Below are positions 1 to 12,366 of a stretch of DNA of 64,000 nucleotides, piece after piece (position 1 is the first letter of the stretch; each line of letters starts with the position of its first letter). Both the position numbers and the translations under genes were made by a program. This stretch comes from Symsagittifera roscoffensis (lineage: Eukaryota; Xenacoelomorpha; Acoela; Convolutidae): the NCBI RefSeq assembly GCF_963678635.1, contig NC_087064.1, forward strand, positions 60,458,338 through 60,522,337, written 5' to 3'. Below the pieces are notes generated by a model, which did not search any database, was not told the DNA's origin, and saw nothing but the letters and a program-made list of their open reading frames with translations.

Positions 1-605
1 TTGAAATATAAATCACAAAAGCCTCTTACACAGCCCAACAAGTTTCCAGAAAACTTAAATTTCCGAAAACTTGAGCAAATTGTTTTAAATTTGTTTTTAA
101 GCAAAAATTTTGGGTTTTTTATAAGAAAATTACATTTCTTGACTCTTTGATCAATCAAAAAAAGCCAAAATGACCAAATTTTGGGGATAAAATTTGCTTG
201 GAAATTTCGGAGACAAAATTGGCCAATATTAATTCCGCTGAATTTCTGAGCAACTTTTGTTTTCTTTCTTTTTGTTTAATCTGTTCCAAACTCGAGAAAA
301 TCAATTTCCACCAATACCTAAAAAATACAATGAGTTTGAAAGTGTTCAGCTTTCTTGATTAGAATTCCGCATCTGAAAAGTGCACGGTGGTTGAATCATT
401 ATCAATATCAAAATCGTGCAATGTTGAGAGTTGAGATATTATGTTGGTTTGAAAAACAAAAACTGTCTCAAAACTCTAATTATAACTAAAACATTTTGCT
501 GCTAGAACGTTAAGTGATTTCGTATGCTGCTAAAACAATAACAATTCTCTCCTTTTCAACTGCTTTTCCCCTTCACAACAGAAGGTTTTTGAGTAGTAAA
601 ACGGA

Positions 606-635
606 AGCATATCTAGTGTTATAGATATGCTTCAA
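606..635. repeat. Perfect stem-loop inside repeat A
   Basis: The arms GAAGCATATCTA and TAGATATGCTTC are exact reverse complements of 12 nt with a short loop. The same hairpin occurs in copy 2 near 8311-8341 with only the loop changed. A small-RNA hairpin or a relic of a nested MITE are both possible; neither is shown. Confidence 0.6.
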
Positions 636-1021
636 GGTTCTCGGCTAAATGTGGGTATGTTTCGATTGCCACAAGTTTCTCAACAGACAAAAATATTTCC
701 ATTTTTTTTTAAATCTCAGATTAGATTCAAGCAGCGTCAATGAAAATAGAATGTGGTGTAGTTGCTGATCTGAAAATTAGTACTTGAGAAAGTTTCAGCA
801 GCATTTAATGTTTTTGCCACAAGAATTCTTAAAACTCAAAAAAAAATACAGGGTTCCCTCTGTAATTTCCAGTTTTGAGGTGAGCAAATCTCCTAAAATG
901 ATTTTTGACAATTGCAACTTCTGACGGAATCCTTTTTGAGCTGATTTTTTTTCTGCTTTTTTCCAATTTAAAATGAACTTAATCTTCAAAATGAATTAAA
1001 ACTTGTAAAACAAATAGATAC

Positions 1022-1240
1022 ATGCTCGACCTATGTTTCGATTTTCTCGACCAGAACTGGTATATTTCGACTTTGCCCGACTAAGTATCGACTATCTCGA
1101 TAAAAATCGGGTATGTTTTGACCTTGTGCTTGACTTAAAATTGCATTTTGACCGCGGCATTTCAGTAGCAAAACTGCACTTACAAGACTTTCAAAGTCGA
1201 AACATAAGTCGAGCACCTCGACCCGAGACTGTCTCATTTG
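1022..1240. repeat. TCGA-rich degenerate tandem stretch in repeat A
   Basis: About ten TCGA or TCGAC words recur every 12-30 bases, often preceded by CT or TT. The matching segment of copy 2 is about 8716-8930. The 79-aa open frame overlapping it is not maintained in copy 2, so I read this as a degenerate minisatellite and not as coding. Confidence 0.4.
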
Positions 1241-1909
1241 TTAATATCGCACACTTTTGTTTTCAAAACTGATTAAATTTCTGGGAACTCAAATTTCCTC
1301 GTTGCACAAGAGTAATTTTGAAAAGTGTAGCGCTTTGTCGATCAAAATACAACATCTAAAAGTGATAGCCGATGATGTGAAAAAATCTTCATAATTAAAC
1401 TTACGAGCTTGAAAATTGACTAAACAGAGAAACGAGTTTTTTCTTAAATATATTTTGACAATCGCTACGTAAAAACTACCTGGTTTCATTTAATTTTTTT
1501 TGAGGCAATTATTATCAATGAATTTGTTGCAGATTTATATCAATCAAAAACAAATTTTTCTTGAGCAACTACCAGGAACAATTAATTCGTGGAACATCTC
1601 ACGTCTAAGGATTTATTTAAATTTGTCTCATGTCGCAATCGGTGTCGGTTTGAATTCGAGTTAATAGATATCACCCCCTTTTTCTGGTCGTAATCATCTT
1701 CCCTGCATATAATCGGCGTCACTAAATACTGGAAAAAACTGAGTTGTCAGTCTGTTAAAGTGTCCACTAGTCAATCGACCATCCATTCTTTCTCGGGAAC
1801 TTTTCCGTTGCACCTGTTTTATCTGTTGTGTTTGTACGAGCAAGATAAAATTATTTATGATTATTTTTGTTTTTCACTAGTCATTTAAAAAAAACTTTCA
1901 TTAAAGTCG

Positions 1910-2288
1910 TGAGTTATGACCTTTAACCTGTACTCATAGAGTAATTTCAGATAAGGTACACCGTTTGTTCGTCACGCTATCTTGTTTTCGGCCGGATAGA
2001 TTCTTGCAACTTCTTAGTCTAATACCAAATTTAATCTTACTCTTATATCTCCTAGTCTCAATAGATCTAGTGTACACCGGTTTATGCGAATTAGTTTCCA
2101 GAATGAGAACAACTGTATTCTAAGTTTAATTCAAATTGCTCTGGTGCTGAAACTACAAGTAGCTTCAGCACCTACAAATAAGTGTCAATGTTAGAGATGG
2201 AATATGATTGGTTAGTTGGTAATTTTTTATGGTGGTAATTTATCAATAATATAAGTGGTTTATAAATACTAGTTTAGAACTGGTTCCA
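1910..2288 (-). repeat. Solo LTR of the large Ty3/gypsy family
   Basis: This 379-bp sequence matches the LTRs at 25909-26285 and 48312-48721 along its whole length. In element orientation it starts TGGAACC and ends AACTCA, giving TG...CA ends. No internal element sequence adjoins it, so it is a solo LTR, usually produced by recombination between two LTRs. It sits inside repeat A: flanking bases on each side align to the uninterrupted copy 2 near 9626-9660. The expected short target duplication seems decayed (GTCG on one side, GTTT on the other). It contains the conserved LTR hairpin at 2144-2171. Confidence 0.85.
2144..2171 (-). promoter_or_regulatory. LTR hairpin, solo LTR copy
   Basis: A 13-nt inverted repeat with a 2-nt loop and one internal mismatch. 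The same hairpin, with compensatory base changes, is present in the other two LTRs. Confidence 0.6.
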
Positions 2289-3320
2289 GTTTTATCGACT
2301 GCGGCTATTTGAGGCGTTAAGTCTAGAGTGCGAGCTGTTAATGATCATTAACAATCATATCATGAATGTCGATTTGTGACTTCTTGATATCTCAAATGTA
2401 AATATGAACACTTTTTAACATTTGACTGTAAGATAAAGTTGGGAACTAAATATGAGAAACCATGCAATTGAAAGCTCAAAAGACTAAAGGTTCGGCAATC
2501 ATTGTCATCGTGACCAAAATATTTTGATGTGCACAATGCTCTCCGCTTGACAAGGGATCTGGACGCCTCTACCAGTGCTCCACATCATTTTCATCCAGGT
2601 TTTCAAAAAGGACAGGACCAGGCAAGATCTTTCCAAAACTTGTACTAGCCTTCATACAATATACATACGAAAAAAAACAAATAGTTACGGCCGCCTTTCA
2701 TTGTTGTATTGGCTGCAAATACGAGTTTGATTTGATATTGTACTCAAAAATGTGTGAGGCAATTTTTACTCAGAGCACTGCAGCCAGTTGTTTTTCTCAA
2801 AAGTTGTGATTTAAACAAATGTACATAAAGGGCGATTTCATATCTTGCTTTATCATTTCATACTTCATACAGTTTTATTTTATACGTCAGAATGCTTTTC
2901 ATCAAAGTTGTTTAATTCGTTCTTTGCTGCACTAATTTAAAATACTGAAAAACTCCTCTGGGAAACAAGGATAGATTTTGAAGAAAAAAAGAAGCCTTTT
3001 TTGCATTTTTAAGCTTTGTATTCCTGACCCAACATTCACTTAGATTTTTTTTTTAAAAGCGCTGTAGAGTTTATAACTCATCTAAGCATAACAGACAAAA
3101 ATAAGTTTGTTAAAAGTTCTTTAAGTTTTGAAAAAAGGAACAGAAATAAACAGTACGCGTATTAAGGTTTCTTAATCAATGTAATAAGGTTTTCAAAGTC
3201 AGTTGAGTTTCTCTATTGGCTTCACAAAAGTTTCTACTTACTCACACACAAACAAAATTGCTATCAAAATCAAAATTTGAGGATTAATGGCTTTAACTCA
3301 TATAGACTAACAAAACCTTT
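2289..3320. other. Non-coding A+T-rich sequence
   Basis: The first about 60 bases continue repeat A after the solo LTR. The rest has many stops in all frames and no recognised repeat ends or RNA genes. Confidence 0.5.
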
Positions 3321-3780
3321 TTGGGCAATATCACGAACGATATTTTTTATATAATAAACGCGGGCTGTCGTCAGGAACGGTGCGAGCGATGCCACGGCAT
3401 TCTACGACGAAGACTACAACGACTTACAACATCCACTTCAACAAGATGTTTTTCAATTTCTTGGAGCTTTGTTACCTTACAAATTCATTTCAAAGCTTGT
3501 TTCGAACTTTATACTGGTCGCCTTCCAGCCTTACTATTTTGTTCGTCAGATCTAACGTACGTCTTCAAATTTGGTTCCGCCCAGCTTTCATCTCGCTGGC
3601 TAGTCATCTCTAGCTTTAAACGTTTGCTCCTCAGAGCAAACATTGCTTTTCAACAGTATTCGTGCTTGTGTATTTCACAGCAAAGCTTTCTTCAAATTAA
3701 CCATTTACCACTGGTTTTCCCTTGTTTGCCCTAGGACACTACTTCCCTTTATCTACTTTGTTTTGTTGGTCGGCTACGCA

Positions 3781-4740
3781 ATGACTTCTAAAGCTAACAA
3801 ACTTATGAGCCAATGGCACTGTCGATATCGTTCATTAGAAGAACTTGAACGTCAACTGACATCCGAAATTGCTTCTTCCCAATTAGTCGACGATGTTAAG
3901 GTTTCCCAGAAATTGAAAGTATTGCTAATAAATTAGCTTCCTTTTCCTCTGACGAAGTCAACGACTGTTTAGAATATACTTCTACATTGCGCAATTGAAA
4001 AAGCAAAGCAATTAAGCCAGTGAAAAAGTACGAGAAGACTTGCATCGGAGACGATACATCATTCAATAGTAGCTTTGTTGCTCCAGCTGAAAACAATTCC
4101 ATTGCTTCTTTTGCACCAGTGTGTAGTTCCAAAGTTAACTCAGTTGCTACAACAATAATAACCGCAAGCCGGTGTTCATTTACAAGTGAAACAACCAGTG
4201 TCCGAATGTCTCGTAACGAACAGAGGTACTCCATTTTGGACCAAGGTCCATCAAAACGCGTGACACTTCAAGATTGCAACTCTTCTGTAGATGGGAACCT
4301 ACTTAGATCTCCACACGATTCAAGCATCTTTCTCAGCTCTCCTTATGGAGCAGAGGCTCCAATAACAAAAGAGATGACGCGAGATTTTATTCATTTCACT
4401 AGAACATCCACTGAGCCTTCACAACACATTGAAGGCTTGTATAATTCAAGTTTGAAAAACTTTCCTCACTCCAATTCTGCATCCCAGAATTATGAATTTT
4501 TTCAAGGTCAGACTCAAACCTTCGACAGTCCGTTGCCAACCGCTACAACTAATAACCCTTTTCGGTCAAGCACACAATATGGTCATTGATGGACCTCAAC
4601 TGACGAAATGAATATCAAACAAAGTTCGCAGCCCATGTTGATTAGTTTGTCTAATCCACAAGACACGTCATCTGCTTATAGCTTGAAGGGTTTCAAACTT
4701 CCCGATATACGTCTATCGAAATTGAGACAAGTTAAGATAA
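3781..4740 (+). pseudogene. Broken retroelement gag-like or unknown gene relic
   Basis: A G+C-richer stretch holds a Ser/Thr/Asn-rich open frame. It begins in one frame near 3781 with a helical Leu/Glu-rich segment, shifts frame at about 3900, and continues in a second frame to about 4740 with in-frame TGA codons near 3996 and 4587. Near the end, a segment around 4685-4730 reads as a Leu-Pro-Asp-Ile-Arg-Leu run like the loop found ahead of the conserved gag block of BEL/Pao elements. That resemblance is weak, and no RT or protease was found next to it. It could equally be a decayed host gene. The sequence shows breakage; the family is inference. Confidence 0.35.
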
Positions 4741-6420
4741 GATAAGTTAAGATAACTCAAGAAAATTTAAGTATTTTTTTTAAACTCAAGAAGATTTATC
4801 TACTGGACCACTGGGTGGCTTCACTCGTCGAACTGCCCAAACAAGGTGTTCTTTTGTCCAGTGATGGCTCTTCACAAGAATTCTCGGTGCTCTCTATCGG
4901 GAACAAGACATTTCCACTCGAATAGGTTATTATCGGACAACTTGCGAATAGCAACCTGACTTCAGACCGATTTTCTGTCAGTTTACCTGCAATTTTTAAT
5001 CGGTTTTTTAAATTTTTTGACTCTTTTCAGTTGCTGGCCAGCATTGAAGTCTCAAACACCATAAAAACAAAAAAAAATAGTTTGATACTCGATCGGGTTG
5101 ATCGGACATCTATGATAAATAAATCCTTTAAAATTTTATAATCAGCTGATTGTTTTGACAAACTTACTCGAAAGAAATTGGATGCCTGATTCGGGAGCGT
5201 TGTGAGTATGTTCAGATAGCACTGACATCTTCAAGTACAACTGGGAATTTTAACTGGGTGAGCTGACAAGGTGACAGACAGGATCAAGTCTTCATAGGAT
5301 CTGGACACCGAGCAGCAGGGCAGAATTAGGACCAAAACGACTAGAGAGCATTTCAAGAAGGAGCATAAAGACTGCACCTTTCAAAGTTTATCTTCTAAAC
5401 AGGCACAATGAAGGCAATTTTGATTAAGAACGTTTGCTACCACTTTTTCGACTCGAGAAAAAGATTTTTTTTTTAGCACAGTTTGGAAACAGGCACTACG
5501 GATTTTTTTGTTAATTTTTAAGTATCTCGTATGGGTAATTTTAGAATTCAGCTATGTTTTAACTTGTAAAAAATTTCATCAAGAATTGAAAGCTTTTAAT
5601 GACAAACAATTAGTTTTTTTTTCAAATCGACGTAAAAAATTGGACGTTTCCTATTAAATTTTTTGTCATACGAGCGTTTGCCTTGCGTATATTAGAGTTC
5701 TTTGATAAAACAAAGTTTTATTATATGAAACTTTCAATTTAAAAAAAGAATGCTTTTTGTTCATTTTTTAGGATCAAAAAAATCTTCTGATAATTACGCT
5801 ATTTACGCTTGTTTTTCCTTTGAACTTTCCAAACAATTTGAGAAAACATTTTAAGTATTATATTCTTTTTTGTTAAGTACAAAAAACCTGAATGTGCCAG
5901 AAAAAATTGTCTCCCTCCAAAGTCAGAATATCATAATTTCAAGTTTCTAAAGATGTGATCTGAAGCAAAAGTTTTAAAATTTTCTTCCCCAGAACTGTCA
6001 TTATTCAATTTTTGTTCATTTTTAAGGACGAAAAACCTCAAATGGTATTTACACGTTTCAGGAGAAAAAATTTTCTTTCTCTGAAATTTTAAAAAACATC
6101 CTGAGAAACCAAATTATAACATTATGTTCTGAATAGTTTTGAACTACACAAATCTTTCAATTTTCCAACGTTTGTTTTTGGTTAAAAGTGATTTTTTCGT
6201 AGATTTAAATCTCGTTAGTTCAGATCTGGAACAAAATTTTCGAAATTGTGTTTCTCAAAATGATGTTTTTTCAGTTTTTATTTTAAAATTTTATCTTAAA
6301 AAAGAAACTGAGTACTTGCAATTGAATCAACCTTTTTTTCCCGACTATATACATCGACAGTTTAGTTTCAAACTTCAGAATTTTGTTCCTCAAAAAGATC
6401 GCGCTTCTTTTTCAATCTAA
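4741..6420. other. Non-coding A+T-rich sequence
   Basis: Mostly poly-A/T-interrupted DNA with stops in every frame. A 93-aa frame at 6139-6420 is compositionally biased (Phe/Leu/Asn) and ends exactly beside the MITE target site. It has no recognisable domain and I do not call it a gene. Confidence 0.45.
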
Positions 6421-6429
6421 GTTTTCATT

Positions 6430-6631
6430 GGATCTACTTAACAATCTCCATCCCTTTCAAGAAAGGGGGGAGATTGTTATGTAGATCTAAAGGTTCGATT
6501 TTTCAACCAATCAGAGAGCAGCAAAATTAAAATTCTCAATAGAAAGCTCAGTGCTAATTGTTTATATTTATTTATAGGGGTGGAGAATCTTAAGTAGAAA
6601 CTATGCGGGGATGGGATTGTTAAGTAGATCC
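6430..6631. mobile_element. 202-bp MITE-like element with 9-bp TSD
   Basis: The ends are inverted repeats: GGATCTACTTAACAATC at 6430 and its reverse complement ending at 6631, continued by CCATCCC-type sequence on both sides. A third, internal copy of the terminal sequence in reverse orientation lies near 6471-6490, so the left half alone folds into a hairpin. A perfect 9-bp direct repeat, GTTTTCATT, flanks the element at 6421-6429 and 6632-6640. A 9-bp target duplication is typical of Mutator-like elements and also seen in Merlin elements. No transposase is encoded, so it is non-autonomous. Confidence 0.85.
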
Positions 6632-6640
6632 GTTTTCATT

Positions 6641-7705
6641 TAAAAACTCAAGTACTTTTTTTTGAATCAACCATTTTTTTGTTAAACACATTATTTTTTT
6701 TGAATGAATTGGATGAGACAACCAAAAGTTCATTTTTTGGTTTTTTGATTTTTCATTTATATCTGAACATAAACCTGATGGAAAATTGTTTATATTATGT
6801 ACTTACGCACTGTTTATATACATAATTTTTATCTAACTGAAAATAAAATAAATCTCCTAGAGAAATAAAGATCCCTAACAGTACAAAATTTGTTAAGAAC
6901 TGAAAAAACTCATACTCAAAACGACTATGAAACAAGTAAAAAATATATTTAATAAATTGATGGGATACGATCAGCTTGCATTTTTTTTGGATGGAAACTG
7001 TTCATGATAGGATACAACCTCAACTTTTTTCCCCGTAACAATAACTTTGTTGGCTGATTACGACCTTGGTTGAACTCAAACATCTGAGTCGAAAACACTT
7101 TTTACTCTTAACTGAACTTATTTTATTTTTTACTTAACTTTTGTCCAACACACGCTCTCTCCAAAAACCCATTTATTCAAAAAAGGCATTCTTTTCTGTG
7201 TAAAAACAAAAGTTTCTCATGCTCTATGAAACTTTCACCTAAAGGGTCTAAGTTGAAAAACCCAAATCTAAGTGTTTTTTGACCCAAATGGATCTCTCAA
7301 CACAATTTTGGCATAAGAATGTAGTAATGAACAGAGACTTCAATGAGCATCAGCGACTTTGGATCAGTGCTGATGATTGAGGAGTAGCCGGTTCTGATGA
7401 TATGGACTATCTCGAGATTACGGGTTCCAACCAACATTTGCTAGTTTCTTTTCTTCAAAAGTTTAGAGCCGTAATCTTGATTGCGTAACAATGTAAACTG
7501 TTTAACCAATTGAAAAAAATAAGAACCCCATAGACACAAAATCACTTAATGTTTCAGCAGCAAAGTGTTTTAGCTATAGTTAGAGTTTTTCTCCGAATTA
7601 AATTTTTTCTCCGAAATCCTCAACCAAAATTTTACCCCAAAAGTCGGTCAATTTGGCTTTTTTTCGATCGATCAAAAATGACGCTGAAACTACTTTGGTT
7701 ATTGA
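6641..7705. other. Non-coding DNA with an inverted fragment of repeat A
   Basis: No gene seen. About 7530-7690 matches repeat A positions 150-520 in the opposite orientation with an internal deletion, so the start of copy 2 is preceded by an inverted, shortened piece of the same family. Confidence 0.45.
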
Positions 7706-9632
7706 TATGAAATATAAATCAAAAAAGCCTCTTACACAGCCCAACAAATTTCCAGAAAAATTAAATCTTCGAAAACTTGAGTAAATTGTTTAAAAGTTGT
7801 TTTTAAGCAAAGACTTTGGGTTTTTTTATAAGAAAATTACATTTCTTGACTCTTTGATTAATCAAAAAAAGCCAAAATGACCAAATTTTGGGGGTAACAT
7901 TTGATTGGAAGTTTCGGAGACAAACTTGGCCAATTTTGAACCCGCTGAATTTCTTAGCAACTTTTGTTTTCTTCTCTTTTTGTCTAATCTTATCCAACTC
8001 GAGAAAATCAATTTCCACCAATACCTAATAAATACAATGAGTTTGAAAGTGTTCAGCTTTCTTGATTAGAATGCCGCATCTGAAAAGTGCACGGTGGTTG
8101 AATCATTATCGATATCAAAACTGTGCCATGTTGAGAATTGAGATATTATGTTGGTTTGAAAAATAAAAACTGTCTCAAAACTCTAATTATAACTAAAACA
8201 ATTTGCTGCTAGAAGGTTAAGCGATTTCGTATGCTGCTAAAACAATAACAATGTTTTCCTTTTCAACTGCTCTCCCCCTTCACAACAGAAGGTTCTTGAG
8301 TAGTAAAACGGAAGCATATCTATTGTTATAGATATGCTTCAAGGTTCTCGGCTAAATGTGGGTATGTTTCGATTGTCTCAAGTTTCTCAACAGACAAAAA
8401 TATTTCAAATTTTTTATAAATCTCAGATTATTTTCAAGCGGCGTGAATAACAATAGGATGTGGTGTAGTTGCTGATCTGAAAATTAGTACTTGAGAAAGT
8501 TTCAGTAGCATTTAATTTTTTTGCCGCAAGAATTCTTTAAACTCAAAAAAAATAAAGATTTCCCTCTGTAATTTTCAGTTTTGAGGTGAGCAAATCTTCT
8601 AAAATGATTTTTGACAATTGCAACTTCTGACGGAATCCGTTTTGAGCTGATTTTTTCCAATTTAAAATGAACAAAAATCTTCAAAATGAATTAAAACTTG
8701 CAAAAAAAAAGAAAGATATGCTCGACCTATGTTACGACTTTCTAGACCAGAACTGAGTATATTTCGACTTTGCCCGACTAGGTTTCGACCATCTCGACAA
8801 AAATTGGGTACGTTTTGACTTTGTGCTTGACTTAAAATTGCAATTTGACCGCGGCATTTCAGTAGAAAAACTGCACTTACAAGACTTTCAAAGTCGAAAA
8901 ATAAGTCGAGCACCTCGACCCGAGACTGTCTCATTTGTTAATATCGCATACTTTTGTTATCAAAACTGATTAAATTTCTGGGAACTCAAATTCCTCGTTG
9001 CTTGGGAAGCCCTTCACATTTCAGCCAGTGCTTAATACAAATAGTAATTTTGAAAAATGTAGCGCTTTGTCGGTCAAAATACAACATTGTTTGCCGATGA
9101 TGTGAAAAAATCTTCATAATTAAACTTACGAGCTTGAAAATTGACTACACAGGTGAGAAACGAGTTTTTGTAAAATTATTTTCTGACATTCGCTACGTAA
9201 AAACTACCTGGTTTCATTTAATTTCTTTTTGAGGCAATTATTATCAATGAATTTGTTGCTGATTTATATCAATCAAAATTAAATTTTTCACGAGCAACTA
9301 CCAGGAACAAGTACTTCTTGGAACATCTCACGTCTAAGGATTTATTTAAAATTGTCTTATGTCGCAATCGGTGTCGGTTTGAATTCGAGGTAATAGATAT
9401 CACCCCCTTTTTCTGATCGTATTCATCTTCCCCTGCATATAATCGGCGTCACTGAATACTCGAAAAAACTGAGTTGTCAGTCTGTTAAAGTGTCCACTAA
9501 TCAATCGACCATCCAATCTTTCTCGGGAATTTTTCCGTTGAACCTGTTTTATCTGTTGTGCAAGAACAGATAAAATTATTTCAGATTATTTTTGTTTTTC
9601 ACTAGTCATTTAAAATTTTTTAAATAAAGTCG
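7706..9632. repeat. Repeat A, copy 2
   Basis: Uninterrupted counterpart of the copy at 1-1909. It has the same internal hairpin (about 8311-8341) and TCGA-rich stretch (about 8716-8930), plus about 35 extra bases near 9004-9040. Similarity continues weakly to about 9700 and matches the sequence just right of the solo LTR in copy 1. This shows that the LTR inserted into an existing repeat. Confidence 0.7.
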
Positions 9633-9699
9633 CATCGAGCGCGGCTAATTAAGGCTTTTAGACTATATTGCGAGCGCCTATTAATTCGACGAAATCTTA

Positions 9700-12040
9700 T
9701 AATTGCTTTAAGCGCGGTGAAGTATCATACTATTTAAAAATTTCTGCCCGAGCAAAAAGTATGATAGCACCAAAATTGCTTTAAAAAGCACCTTGTATTA
9801 TTGAAATTAGACAACGATCTAGCCCATTGTTTTAAACTCCATATATTAAACATTAAGCTTCTCTGAAGAATTAACTCGACGGCTAAACATATAATACATT
9901 TGTACCTTGTAACGAGTCTTTCAGTTTTGCAATTGAGGATTAGCCTCTAGGATCCTTCCTTTTCTTTGATTTTCTTTTTCATTTACGGGTCCAACTAATT
10001 ATTTGAACAAGATTTTATTATTTCAAAAGCAACTTTTTCTCATGTTTCCTGATTTTTTTTCCGAAACTTTATCTGATCAGATGGAATTTTGGGTGGCCAG
10101 TCAACGAGCAGATTAGTCTTAGATCAGAAAAGTTTAAGAGCAGAAAAAGGGTTTAAGAGCACAAATTTTGATTTATAAGGAAATAAAGTATACCTTAAAT
10201 GAGTAATTTCATCTAATTTTTAAACAATTTTTAGAAAAAATTTCTAATTAATTTTTCAGTACTATGCATATTCTGTTCATTTGATAACATTGACAATTCT
10301 ATAGCTTGTCCTACTGATTACTTTATGAAAATCAAAAATTTTCGGTTTTTCAGCTCTTAGACCATTCTTTTTAATGATCCACCTCCAAATTTTGTGGTCA
10401 TTAATTCCTTAAAAGCAAAGGCATTAAGTAGTGTAAAAAACTTTCTTGCTTCGTCCACTATGGAAGGAGTTGTGAAAAACAAACGAAAATCAAACTTTGC
10501 ATAGTCAAATTTGAGCATAAACTACGCTAGTGGACAACAATAGGCGCAAATTCAGGATTTTATTCTATAAACTGCCTATTTTCAATTTCCATATTGGACA
10601 ACACTTCCTTTATAATTCAGTAAAATTTTTAAATATAACAAGAGCAAATGATCAGAGCTACGTTCTTTGAAACAATCAGTATTTAATTTCATTGACTTAC
10701 CATGGTATTCCGGGTCTGAAAAGGCCAGTTTTTCTCATCTGCACCAAGTTTTGCCTCGTTTGAATTCTTTCTTGAATGAGCGCAGTAATAAAAAATTTTT
10801 CAAGCGACGTGAAACTTTCTCAGCGAGAAAATGGAAACAATCAGCAAGAAAATTGAAACAATGAAAAGCTGACTAAAATTGAACGTTTCTTACTTTTTCA
10901 CGCGAAGTAGAAACAATTTTTATGCAAATGAGTTACTTTTGGAATTTTTATACCCTGATATCTCTGGTAAGTCATTGAAACCAAATAATGATAGTTTCAC
11001 AGAGAATAGCTCTGATCAGTTGTTCTTTATCTAATTTAAAATGACAGAAAAAAAAATTTTTTTTTCGAAAGAAATGTTGTTCAAAATGGACATTGAAAAC
11101 CTGCAAATTAGAAAGTTATATCCTGAAATTGCGCCTAATTTTGATCACAGTGTATTTTTGAAATAAAACCCTCAACAATCTCATTGGATTGCACTACAAA
11201 TTGGACCAAAGAAAACGAACAAAGTTCAAATTTTCTCCAGTGGCTTCCTCTTCTCTGTATTGGATTTCATTGTTAAAATTCCTTTGACCTCCATATAACT
11301 GGTAGAGAAAACTTTTTTTTTATGAAAGTTTTTGTTTTTGATTTTAAAATATATCTCAAAAGAGTCCCTTTAAAAGCAAAAGTGGCCGATTGCTATGCAA
11401 GTAGCACAGATTGTTTTGACTACAATACGACTTTTATTTAAATTCCAGCCATCTACTTATTTTTATTCAAGCCACCAACATTATTACTTCAGTCGCTAAA
11501 AGTCTTTTCTCCACCGCCAAAATCTGTAGTTAGGACAGTGCGTCAAGAATTTTTCTCAAGTCGCCCGCCCAAAATTTTTCTAATACCGCGCCGAGGCTTT
11601 AAATTTTTTCTTTTGATGCCTTCTTGTGTCTCGCTTTTTATATAACGCCTAGGCGAAAACTTTTTTCCTAATTTGCGGCATCAAAGTCTTCAGAAGTCTT
11701 CAGGGGTTTTCAAAAGTTTTTCTTAAGGCACGGAATTCGGTGCTTGCAAACAATGGGTCTGAACCATAAACCTAAACTGATTTGTCTGGACACTAAAATT
11801 TTTTTGTTATTTGAAATCAGTATCACAAACAACATATTATTTAAATGATACCAAAAGTCTTCGAAGTTTCGATTCAACTCAATCATTTTTAATTGGCAAC
11901 CATTGTTCTATTTCTTTTGATACATTTCAAAGTGGGGTTTAATAACTGGATAGCTTATGCTAGATGCAATTATAGAAGCACTATTGTTTTTCAATAGAAA
12001 TGTTCTTTTTTCTTTTAACCAAAAAAATTCATCATAAAAA
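9700..12040. other. Non-coding A+T-rich sequence
   Basis: No ORF with coding character and no recognised element. The 65-aa frame at 10667-10864 has low-complexity Lys/Arg ends and no support. Confidence 0.4.
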
Positions 12041-12050
12041 TAACAAAACT

Positions 12051-12366
12051 TCAGGAAGAGTCTTTTTCTTCAGACTTATTAGACATAAAATATTTAAAAT
12101 TTGTTTGAACTGATGTGTGGCCGCTCTGATGCGATGCTTGCCCATTTGCGAGGTTGTGACGGAAAAGATGGCTATGTTGTTGCATTCGACACTCATGACT
12201 GAACTTTATCAGAGGTACTATAGCTATAATCATTCCCACCGCGAGAACCGAGATGTAAACTGCAGTCGCCAACAGAAGTTGCTGATAAATTAGTTCAGTC
12301 TGGCATGGACAGCAGACTGCAAATATTAACCGTTTCCAGTCCCCGCGAAAAGGCTCTTCTTTTGAA
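12051..12366 (-). CDS. Likely terminal exon, small single-pass membrane protein
   Basis: The frame has balanced codon use and G+C above its surroundings, and ends in a TGA. It encodes about 100 residues: a Cys-Cys-Pro-Cys cluster, then one strongly hydrophobic segment of about 23 residues (Leu-Leu-Leu-Ala-Thr to Ala-Ile-Val-Pro-Leu-Ile), then a His/Ser/Gln-rich hydrophilic tail ending in acidic and serine residues. No ATG precedes it. A pyrimidine-rich run followed by AAAAG at about 12367 could be a splice acceptor, so I read it as the last exon of a minus-strand gene whose other exons are not identified. I recognise no family. Part of the upstream gene may have been separated by the retroelement at 12878. 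Confidence 0.45.

Larger units (their letters stand above)
1..1909. repeat. Repeat A, copy 1 (left end cut by window edge)
   Basis: This unclassified interspersed repeat is seen again at about 7706-9632 in the same orientation, with high similarity over nearly 2 kb. It has no credible long ORF; the short ORFs are not preserved between copies. Inside are a perfect 12-bp-arm hairpin (about 606-635) and a stretch rich in TCGA motifs (about 1022-1240). A solo LTR interrupts the copy after 1909, and similarity to copy 2 resumes after 2288 for a few tens of bases. The family could be a non-autonomous DNA element, but no terminal repeats or target duplication were found because the left end lies outside the window. 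Confidence 0.7.

Noticed and set aside
1031..1272. Opposing 68-aa and 79-aa frames in repeat A
   Set aside because: They fall on a TCGA-rich repetitive stretch, and their readings are not preserved in the copy at 8662-8934.
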